Positions 1 to 6,322 of a DNA stretch of 64,000 nt are shown piece by piece. Numbering within the stretch: position 1 is the stretch's first letter; each line of letters opens with the position of its first letter. The notes under the pieces are model-generated. The model made no database searches, was not told where the DNA came from, and worked only from the letters and a program-made list of their open reading frames with translations. Both the position numbers and the translations under genes were made by a program. The DNA comes from RHLJ01 sp965242845 (GTDB taxonomy: Bacteria > Bacteroidota > Rhodothermia > Balneolales > Balneolaceae), in NCBI GenBank assembly GCA_965242845.1, contig CBDETC010000002.1:248001-312000 (forward strand), written 5' to 3'.

Positions 1-101
1 AACAAATGTGTTTGTTCGTTGGCATGAACGATTACTTAAGTAAGCCAGTTACTCGGAACGATATTATTTCAAAGATTGAAAAATGGTTTCCCGAAGAGTA
101 A
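1..101 (+). CDS. C-terminal end of a receiver-domain protein (partial)
   Basis: Open from the window edge to a TAA at 99-101, in the frame that reads GMNDYLSKPV. This is the typical end of a response-regulator receiver domain: the conserved lysine-proline after the phosphoacceptor pocket, followed by a last helix ending in KWFPEE. The two hybrid histidine kinases at 18034-22829 end in a very similar way (DFISKPI...WFPT and DFITKPV...TTWF), so this is probably the tail of another hybrid kinase or a response regulator. The stop is only 4 bases before the his leader ORF, so any his promoter must lie inside this gene's end. Confidence 0.75.
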   Translation, partial: QMCLFVGMNDYLSKPVTRNDIISKIEKWFPEE

Positions 102-118
102 TCTTATGCCTATATTTG
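87..118 (+). promoter_or_regulatory. Candidate his operon promoter
   Basis: TATATTTG at 111-118 matches the Bacteroidota -7 consensus TAnnTTTG. TTTC at 87-90 is a 3-of-4 match to the -33 TTTG, with a 20-base spacer. If it is real, transcription would start near 121-125. The leader ORF would then begin at GTG 124 rather than at ATG 106, nearly leaderless. The match is by eye only. Confidence 0.35.
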
Positions 119-198
119 CAACAGTGAAAAATTTAAGAGTTCATACCGCCCATCATACTCATCATGGTAGCCATCATGGTCACCATATCGTGCATTAA
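106..198 (+). CDS. His-rich leader peptide (hisL-like) upstream of hisG
   Basis: A 30-codon ORF runs from ATG 106 to TAA 196-198 and contains ten histidine codons (residues 13, 16, 17, 19, 20, 23, 24, 26, 27 and 30), nine of them CAT and one CAC. All ten lie in the last 18 codons. It sits directly before hisG with a 63-base gap. A run of codons for the operon's end product is the hallmark of ribosome-mediated attenuation leaders, as in enterobacterial hisL. An in-frame GTG at 124 would give a 25-codon version that fits the candidate promoter better. The peptide itself probably has no function beyond sensing charged tRNA-His by ribosome stalling. It is too short for normal gene calling. Confidence 0.8.
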   Translation: MPIFATVKNLRVHTAHHTHHGSHHGHHIVH

Positions 199-215
199 TA
201 CTCCGCACGCTTTTT
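189..215 (+). terminator. Possible attenuator hairpin in the his leader
   Basis: CGTGC at 189-193 can pair with GCACG at 205-209 (5 bp, 11-base loop), followed by C and five T at 211-215. This resembles a weak intrinsic terminator. The leader stop codon lies in the loop. Upstream ATGG-TCA-CCAT (176-186 region) and other CAT/ATGG pairs could form competing hairpins, but I could not identify a clean antiterminator that pairs with the 189-193 arm. Attenuation at this exact site is therefore an inference. Confidence 0.4.
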
Positions 216-261
216 CACCCCGATCAACTACCCCTTTTAAACACTTTTTAATTACAATTTT

Positions 262-1143
262 ATGAACCGGACGAAAGATTCCACTACTTCTTTGCGCATT
301 GCAATACAAAAAAGCGGTCGTTTAACTGACAAAACCATTGAATTGCTTCATGGAATAGGTGTTGAGTTTGACAATTATAAGCGCAATTTGATGGTTAAAA
401 CCCGGAATTTTGATGTAGAACTTCTACTCTTACGTGATGATGATATCCCTGAATATGTTCAGGATGGGATATGCGACCTGGGCTTTGTTGGTGCTAATGA
501 AGTGTTCGAAAAAGATGCGGACGTAACCGTACTTAGAGGTCTCAACTATGGAAATTGCCGCCTCTCTATTGCCGTTCCTAAAGATGGAGAGCTTAAAGAC
601 GTTTCCGACTTTGAAGGCAAAACCATCGCTACGAGCTACCCATTCTTAACACAACAATTTTTTAAAGAAAGGAATACCAATGTTTCTATCGTTGAAATAT
701 CAGGGGCTGTGGAAATTACTCCTCAACTAGAAGTAGCCGATGCTATCTCAGATTTGGTTTCTACAGGTGGTACTCTGATAGCAAATGGATTGGAAGAGCT
801 ATTTACGATTCTTGAATCAGAGACAAAACTCGTTCAAACCAATAAAGAGCTATCACCTGGCAAGCAACAACTGATAGAAAAGTTTTTGGTCAGAATCGAT
901 GGCTATCAACAGGCAAGAAAAAGCCGCTATATTATGATGAATGCTCCTCAGGATAAGGTTGATTCAATAAAATCTATTATTCCATCCATGAAGAGCCCTA
1001 CCATTGTCCCCCTTGCAGAAACCGGAATGGTAGCCATTCATACCGTAATCCCCATCAAAAAATTCTGGGAAGTGATGGAGGAACTAAAAGAAGTAGGAGC
1101 ATCTGACATCGTTATGCTTCCCATTGAAAGTATGATCCTTTAA
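262..1143 (+). CDS. hisG: ATP phosphoribosyltransferase, long form
   Basis: HisG condenses ATP and PRPP in the first step of histidine synthesis, in the cytoplasm. The protein is 293 aa, the size of the long, hexameric HisG class. LRIAIQKSGRL near residue 11 is the usual N-terminal strand. The periplasmic-binding-protein-like catalytic fold follows, with the family stretch around residues 150-175 (EVADAISDLVSTGGTL). The last ~75 residues match the C-terminal regulatory domain, where histidine feedback inhibition acts in this class. The ATG at 262 leaves a 10-residue extension before the first strand and has no obvious Shine-Dalgarno. hisD follows after 17 bases, so the genes are surely co-transcribed, downstream of the His-rich leader. 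Confidence 0.96.
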   Translation: MNRTKDSTTSLRIAIQKSGRLTDKTIELLHGIGVEFDNYKRNLMVKTRNFDVELLLLRDDDIPEYVQDGICDLGFVGANEVFEKDADVTVLRGLNYGNCRLSIAVPKDGELKDVSDFEGKTIATSYPFLTQQFFKERNTNVSIVEISGAVEITPQLEVADAISDLVSTGGTLIANGLEELFTILESETKLVQTNKELSPGKQQLIEKFLVRIDGYQQARKSRYIMMNAPQDKVDSIKSIIPSMKSPTIVPLAETGMVAIHTVIPIKKFWEVMEELKEVGASDIVMLPIESMIL

Positions 1144-1160
1144 CCTCCAGGAAATTCTCT

Positions 1161-2453
1161 ATGAAATCCTTTTCTATCGAAAACTTATCCGAACAAGAGG
1201 TACAGCAATTGCTGAAGCGTCCAAATATGGATTTTTCAACCGTTTTTGGAATAGTAGCACCCATTATTGAAGAAGTTAGAATTAATGGAGACTCCGCTGT
1301 AAAAGCTTTTACTAAAAAATTCGAACAGGTAGAGCTTCAGAGTACGGTATTGAATCCAGGTGATGTACAAATATCACTTTCCGAAGAGATCAAAGATGCG
1401 ATTGATACCGCTTTTGATAACATAGCAGCTTTTCATGAAGCTCAACTGGCTTCTCCTATTGAAATGGAGACTATGCCAGGTGTGCATTGCAAAAAAATTA
1501 CCCGCCCCATCGAAAGGGTTGGTTTATATATTCCCGGAGGAACGGCTGTTCTTCCATCAACAGCGATGATGCTTTCTATCCCGGCGATGATAGCAGGGTG
1601 CAACACTATTGTTTTGGCCACTCCACCAAAGCCCGACGGAACCATAGCTCCTGAGATCATTTATATAGCTCAGAAGGCTGGGGTAGATTCTATTCTTCTT
1701 GCTGGAGGAGCCCAAGCAGTGGCTGCGCTCGCCTATGGAACCGAATCTGTACCAAAAGTGGATAAAATTCTAGGGCCGGGGAATCAATATGTAACCGCAG
1801 CCAAAATGTTGCTTCAAAACAGCGAAGCTCAAATTAGTATTGATATGCCTGCTGGACCTTCAGAAGTACTGGTTATTGCCGATGAATCCGCAAATCCATC
1901 GTATGTAGCTGCTGATTTGCTTTCACAGGCGGAACATGGAGAAGACAGTCAGGTTGTGCTTGTAGCTGTTAAAGGGTTCAATGAAGCCGAGCTTGAAAAG
2001 GAACTGGAAGTACAAGTGAATCAACTCCCAAGAAAAGAGATAGCTCAAAGAGCCCTGGAAAACAGCTATTCCATTAGCGTACCAGATATCGAACAAGCGA
2101 CCTCGTTTTCAAATCTATATGCTCCCGAACATTTGATTGTGAATGTTGAAAATGCAGAAGATTATGAACAGTTAATTACTAATGCTGGCTCTGTTTTTCT
2201 TGGCCAATTGACCCCAGAAAGTGTTGGAGATTATGCATCAGGGACCAATCACACCTTGCCTACTTACGGTTTTGCCCGAATGTATAGCGGAGTGAATCTA
2301 GCTTCTTTCCAAAAATCCATAACCGTTCAGAATCTCACCGAACAAGGGTTACTCAACGTTGGTCCTTCAGTAGAAGTGTTGGCCGAATTAGAAGAACTTC
2401 AGGCTCATAAAAATGCAGTCAGCATTCGATTGAAAGATATTCGGGAGTCATAA
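1161..2453 (+). CDS. hisD: Histidinol dehydrogenase
   Basis: HisD catalyses the last two steps of histidine synthesis, NAD-dependent oxidation of L-histidinol to histidine, using a zinc ion. At 430 aa it has the normal length. Diagnostic stretches include ERVGLYIPGGTA near residue 115, GPGNQYVTAAK near 205, DMPAGPSEVLV near 229, LLSQAEHGEDSQ near 253, and APEHL near 322. It sits between hisG (17-base gap) and hisC (one-base overlap, TAATG), which shows a translationally coupled operon. Confidence 0.97.
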   Translation: MKSFSIENLSEQEVQQLLKRPNMDFSTVFGIVAPIIEEVRINGDSAVKAFTKKFEQVELQSTVLNPGDVQISLSEEIKDAIDTAFDNIAAFHEAQLASPIEMETMPGVHCKKITRPIERVGLYIPGGTAVLPSTAMMLSIPAMIAGCNTIVLATPPKPDGTIAPEIIYIAQKAGVDSILLAGGAQAVAALAYGTESVPKVDKILGPGNQYVTAAKMLLQNSEAQISIDMPAGPSEVLVIADESANPSYVAADLLSQAEHGEDSQVVLVAVKGFNEAELEKELEVQVNQLPRKEIAQRALENSYSISVPDIEQATSFSNLYAPEHLIVNVENAEDYEQLITNAGSVFLGQLTPESVGDYASGTNHTLPTYGFARMYSGVNLASFQKSITVQNLTEQGLLNVGPSVEVLAELEELQAHKNAVSIRLKDIRES

Positions 2454-3505
2454 TGAAAGCTATAAAAAACTTAGTACGACCAAACATCCTAAACCTTAAG
2501 CCCTATCGAAGTGCGCGGGACGATTTTGATTCCGGAATCTTGCTGGATGCTAATGAAAACTCCCTGGGCTCCCCTTTTCCGAACGATTCAGAATTGAATC
2601 GATATCCCATGCCCTATCAGGAGCAGCTTCGAAAGAAAATTGCAGAGTTTAGAGGACTGAATACTCAAAACGTATTTGTTGGGGTTGGAAGTGATGAAGC
2701 TATTGACCTCCTTTTTCGAATATTCTGCGAACCGGGAACTGATCGGGTACTTATAACCCCTCCTACTTACGGGATGTACAAAGTATCAGCGGCAATTAAT
2801 GATGTACCTGTAGACACCGCTCTTCTAACACCTGATTTTCAGTTGGATGTAAAAGCAACGCTTGAAAAAGCTACCAGCAACACAAAATTGATTTTCCTGT
2901 GTTCACCAAATAACCCGACTGGAAACCGTCTGAAAACCTCTGATGTTCTTTCCATTGTTCAGGGCTTTGACGGGATTGTAGTTGTTGATGAAGCCTACGT
3001 TGATTTTAGCGATGAGAAAAGCCTTTCTGCTTATATCAAAGAATTTCCAAATCTGGTTATCCTTCAAACTTTATCCAAGGCTTTTGGGTTAGCTGGTATT
3101 CGATTGGGCATTGCCTTAGCTAATCCTGAAATCATCAACTTTATGATGAAGGTAAAAGCTCCCTATAACGTCAATAAGCTTACTTCTGAAGCAGCGCTAA
3201 AGGCTTTTGATCATCTTCCTGAGATGCATTCCAACGTGGAAGTCATCAAAAAAGAAAGAGACTTGGTGATTCAACGACTCAATGAGATCCCAGAGATTGA
3301 AAAGGTATACCCTACGGATGCCAACTTTCTCATCTTTAAGATTGCCGATGCAATATCCGTTTACCGGAAACTGGCTGAGAAAGGCGTCATCGTTCGATAC
3401 CGGGGAAATGAGCCTCATTGTGAAGATTGTTTGCGTTTAACCATCGGCACCGCGGATGAAAACAATCAATTTTTTGAGGCTCTTGTCGAAATCCTTGAAG
3501 AATGA
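2453..3505 (+). CDS. hisC: Histidinol-phosphate aminotransferase
   Basis: PLP-dependent class I/II aminotransferase that converts imidazole-acetol phosphate plus glutamate to histidinol phosphate. The 350-residue length is normal. Visible family marks are LDANENSLG near residue 31, the CSPNNPTGN stretch near 150, VVDEAYVDF near 176, the PLP-lysine context TLSKAFGLAGIRLG near 207, and the C-terminal RLTIG motif. The start ATG overlaps the hisD stop (TAATG). It is the last gene of the first his block: the next gene, on the opposite strand, interrupts the operon. Confidence 0.96.
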   Translation: MKAIKNLVRPNILNLKPYRSARDDFDSGILLDANENSLGSPFPNDSELNRYPMPYQEQLRKKIAEFRGLNTQNVFVGVGSDEAIDLLFRIFCEPGTDRVLITPPTYGMYKVSAAINDVPVDTALLTPDFQLDVKATLEKATSNTKLIFLCSPNNPTGNRLKTSDVLSIVQGFDGIVVVDEAYVDFSDEKSLSAYIKEFPNLVILQTLSKAFGLAGIRLGIALANPEIINFMMKVKAPYNVNKLTSEAALKAFDHLPEMHSNVEVIKKERDLVIQRLNEIPEIEKVYPTDANFLIFKIADAISVYRKLAEKGVIVRYRGNEPHCEDCLRLTIGTADENNQFFEALVEILEE

Positions 3506-3527
3506 TTTTAAAAATCAGAAAAAGAAA

Positions 3528-3932
3528 TCAGGATTCAGTGGTAAACTTAGCGCCAATAACCGGAATGTCTTTTCGGTTTGCGAACAATAGAATTGCACAT
3601 GAAATGAAAACTACTAGTGCCATTACAAAAAGTGTTCCCCCATCGTCTTCTACAACAATTCCAAGTACGGTTAGATGGCTCATGATGGCTCCGCCAATCA
3701 CTCCCAATCCAATGATGGCGCCAAGCCAGGTTGTTCTGGGTATAAGTAGTAGTACCGAAGCAATGAGTTCCGCAACCCCGGATGCATATCTTCCAAATGG
3801 TTCTAACCCAACTGTTTCGAAAATATATATGGATTCCGGAGCGCCTGTAAATTTAAAAAATAGTGTCTGTAGCATAATCCCTGCTGCCGCAACTCTAAGT
3901 ATCCAATAAAAAATGTTTACTTTTGATTTCAT
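3528..3932 (-). CDS. DoxX family membrane protein
   Basis: A 134-aa integral membrane protein with about four hydrophobic segments. The pattern LRVAAAGIMLQTLFFKF near the N terminus, followed by a Gly-rich central pair of helices, is typical of the DoxX/DoxD-like family, whose members often have unclear functions in redox or sulfur metabolism. It lies on the minus strand between hisC (convergent, 22-base gap) and hisB (divergent, 97-base gap), so it splits the his genes into two transcription units. Nothing in the sequence links it to histidine synthesis. The family call is good; the function is unknown. Confidence 0.82.
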   Translation of the reverse strand: MKSKVNIFYWILRVAAAGIMLQTLFFKFTGAPESIYIFETVGLEPFGRYASGVAELIASVLLLIPRTTWLGAIIGLGVIGGAIMSHLTVLGIVVEDDGGTLFVMALVVFISCAILLFANRKDIPVIGAKFTTES

Positions 3933-4029
3933 AATGCAATCAGTGTTTGTTGTTTTTAAAAAGTGTACTGATGTATTCCTAAAGAGTAATCACAGAAGAG
4001 TAACAAATCGAAATTATAATTAATGATCT

Positions 4030-4932
4030 ATGAGACTCTGGATCGATTCTATAAATCTTATTAAAAGCGAGAATAAAAAATTTCTTAACCCCGGGGCTAT
4101 CTACTTTTTGACCGAATTAAAACAAAAGGGGTTTGAAATCAGCCTTGATACCGAAGAAATCAGCAACCGTCAGCTTAGCCTGTTAGAATATGAAGGCTTA
4201 CTTGAAGAGTTCGATCGAAGTAACGCTGAAGCTATTATCGAATTCGATAAAAGTGAAGGCAAATATGAATTTTGGATTTCAGAACAGGAGCAGGTAGTTG
4301 CCTCAGGTTATGAATTACAAGAACTGCTGGATGCATTAAAAAACGGACTTCAGCGAGGAGCAACCTACCAGCGCAAAACTAATGAAACGGATATCAGCAT
4401 TTCTTTAAACCTGGATGGAACAGGTTTATCTACTATAAACACCGGGCTAAAGTTTTTTGACCACATGCTGGAGCAAATAGCCAAACATGGATTGATTAAC
4501 CTGCACATCTCTTGCGATGGGGATTTAGAAGTAGACGAACATCATACTATCGAGGACGTTGCGATTGCTTTAGGTGAAACTATTACTAAAGCCCTTGGAG
4601 ATAAAAAGGGAATCGAGCGGTATTCGTTTGTACTACCAATGGACGAAGCTCAATCTACTGTAGCTCTCGACTTATCTGGAAGACCTTATCTGGTTTTTGA
4701 AGGTGAGTTCAACCGGGAATACGTGGGCGATTTGCCTACCGAAATGGTAAAGCATTTTTTCTACAGCCTCGCAATGAGCCTTAAAGCTACCCTGCATATC
4801 AATTTTTCAGGTGAGAATGACCACCACAAGGTTGAAGCCTGTTTTAAGGGGTTTGCAAGAACATTGAGGTCAGCAGTCGAGAGAAATCCAAGAACGATGA
4901 ACCAGATTCCAAGTTCGAAAGGGACTCTTTAA
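4030..4932 (+). CDS. hisB: Imidazoleglycerol-phosphate dehydratase with degenerate HAD-like N-terminal domain
   Basis: Residues ~112-300 are a complete IGP dehydratase (sixth step of histidine synthesis). The manganese-binding motifs are FDHMLEQIAKHG (143-154), DEHHTIEDV (169-177), KHFFYS (241-246) and NDHHKVEA (263-270). Residues 1-110 align in layout with the HAD histidinol-phosphatase half of bifunctional HisB: a first strand LWIDS, then NPGAIYFLTELKQKGFEIS, resembling the PGV..L..L...GY segment. The catalytic DxDGT signature is reduced to D6-S-I-N-L, so the second aspartate is gone and phosphatase activity is unlikely. A separate histidinol phosphatase would then be needed elsewhere. hisH follows with no gap. 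The dehydratase call is firm; the origin of the N-terminal domain is inferred. Confidence 0.93.
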   Translation: MRLWIDSINLIKSENKKFLNPGAIYFLTELKQKGFEISLDTEEISNRQLSLLEYEGLLEEFDRSNAEAIIEFDKSEGKYEFWISEQEQVVASGYELQELLDALKNGLQRGATYQRKTNETDISISLNLDGTGLSTINTGLKFFDHMLEQIAKHGLINLHISCDGDLEVDEHHTIEDVAIALGETITKALGDKKGIERYSFVLPMDEAQSTVALDLSGRPYLVFEGEFNREYVGDLPTEMVKHFFYSLAMSLKATLHINFSGENDHHKVEACFKGFARTLRSAVERNPRTMNQIPSSKGTL

Positions 4933-5532
4933 ATGATAGGATTGATAAAGTACCGCGCAGGTAACATTGCTTCTGTTTCAAATGCGTTAGACCGCCTTGG
5001 AATCGAGTATTTTTTAGCAGAATCTCCTGAAGAACTGGAAGAAGCTGACGGAATTATCTTCCCTGGAGTAGGCCACGCTTACTCAGCGATGGAATCACTA
5101 CAAGAGAATGGGTTAGACGAATGGCTCAGACAAACAAAAAAGCCAGTTCTTGGAATTTGTGTTGGGATGCAGCTTCTCTTCGAGTCTTCTGCTGAAGGAG
5201 AAACAACCGGATTAGGAGTTATCCCGGGTAGACTTGAAAAATTTGACGAAAGTCAGGAAAAAGTCCCCCATATGGGATGGAATACCTTCAACATTCACAA
5301 ACAAAACCCTTTGCTATCTGGGATCAAGGAGCAAGATTTCGTCTATTTTGTTCATAGTTATTATGCTCCTGAAAATGAGCATTCAGTAGCCAGTTGCTCT
5401 TATATACATCCTTTTTCAGCAGTAGTGGCAAAGGACAACTATTTTGGTGTGCAGTTTCACCCGGAAAAGTCCGGTAATGTTGGCTCCCGGATTCTACAAA
5501 ACTTTGCCAACTTCGTGTATAACGCTAATTGA
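4933..5532 (+). CDS. hisH: Imidazole glycerol phosphate synthase, glutaminase subunit
   Basis: Class I glutamine amidotransferase subunit (199 aa) that passes ammonia to HisF to make IGP and AICAR. It shows the GVGHAYSAM stretch, the nucleophile elbow LGICVGMQLLF with the catalytic cysteine near residue 76, and FGVQFHPEKS with the His-Glu pair near residues 179-181. The start codon immediately follows the hisB stop. Its obligate partner HisF is not found in this window and must be encoded elsewhere. Confidence 0.96.
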   Translation: MIGLIKYRAGNIASVSNALDRLGIEYFLAESPEELEEADGIIFPGVGHAYSAMESLQENGLDEWLRQTKKPVLGICVGMQLLFESSAEGETTGLGVIPGRLEKFDESQEKVPHMGWNTFNIHKQNPLLSGIKEQDFVYFVHSYYAPENEHSVASCSYIHPFSAVVAKDNYFGVQFHPEKSGNVGSRILQNFANFVYNAN

Positions 5533-5546
5533 GAGAATAACTATTC

Positions 5547-6260
5547 ATGCAAGTAATTCCAGCTATTGATTTATTAAATGGCCAGTGTGTAAGGCTACAT
5601 AAAGGAGCTTATGAAGAAGTGACTGTATACAATGATTCACCTCTTGATCAAGCCAAAACATTCAGTGAAGCAGGGTTTAATCACATTCATATTGTTGATT
5701 TAAATGGTGCGAAGGATGGGCGGTTTGTAAATCTACCGCATATATCACAGGTAATTTCCGAGTTGAATTTATCTATTCAAACCGGAGGCGGGATTCGAAC
5801 TTTTGATGACGCTGAATACCTGTTTGAGCAGGGGATTTCAAAAGTGATTTGCAGTTCTATGGCTATCAAAAATGAAGCTGACTGGCTTAAGCTATTAGAA
5901 ACCTACCCTGAAAAAACCATCCTCGGGATGGATCTTAAAGATGGGAAGATTGCCTATGCCGGATGGCTTGAAACAGCTTCAGAATCCGTCTCTTCTTTCC
6001 TGGAAAGAATGGAACAAGCAGGGTTAAGGGAAGTACTATGTACAGATATTTCCAAGGATGGAACACTATCGGGTCCAAATTTAGAGTTGTATAAAGAACT
6101 CAAAACGGCTTTCCCAAATCTTAAATGGATAGCTTCTGGCGGAGTGTCTTCATTCGAGGACTTACAGGCACTAGACGAACTTAATATTGATGCTGTTGTA
6201 GTAGGAAAGGCTTATTACGAGTCCCGACTTACACTAAAAGAAATGGCGATATTATCATGA
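5547..6260 (+). CDS. hisA: ProFAR isomerase (phosphoribosylformimino-AICAR-P isomerase)
   Basis: A 237-residue TIM barrel that performs the Amadori rearrangement of ProFAR to PRFAR. HisA marks are VIPAIDLLNGQCVRL with the catalytic aspartate at residue 8, TGGGIR near 78, CTDISKDGTLSGPN with the second catalytic aspartate, and ASGGVSS near 198. The fold could be confused with HisF, but AIDLLNG rather than IPCLDV settles it as HisA. It is the last his gene here: hisF and hisIE, often adjacent, are absent. The stop TGA overlaps an ATG that opens only a five-codon ORF. Confidence 0.95.
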   Translation: MQVIPAIDLLNGQCVRLHKGAYEEVTVYNDSPLDQAKTFSEAGFNHIHIVDLNGAKDGRFVNLPHISQVISELNLSIQTGGGIRTFDDAEYLFEQGISKVICSSMAIKNEADWLKLLETYPEKTILGMDLKDGKIAYAGWLETASESVSSFLERMEQAGLREVLCTDISKDGTLSGPNLELYKELKTAFPNLKWIASGGVSSFEDLQALDELNIDAVVVGKAYYESRLTLKEMAILS

Positions 6261-6322
6261 ATTTAGATTTGTAAAAGTCTTTCGGGTTGCCAAACTTAAC
6301 ACTCTGTTAAAACGGCTATTGA

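Noticed and set aside
3502..3909. Plus-strand ORF after hisC
   Set aside because: It is antisense to the DoxX gene, has low-complexity Ser/Pro/Met composition and no recognisable domain.
6257..6274. Five-codon ORF (ATG overlapping the hisA stop) as a remnant of hisF
   Set aside because: The sequence that follows shows no HisF features in any frame; five codons cannot support a gene.
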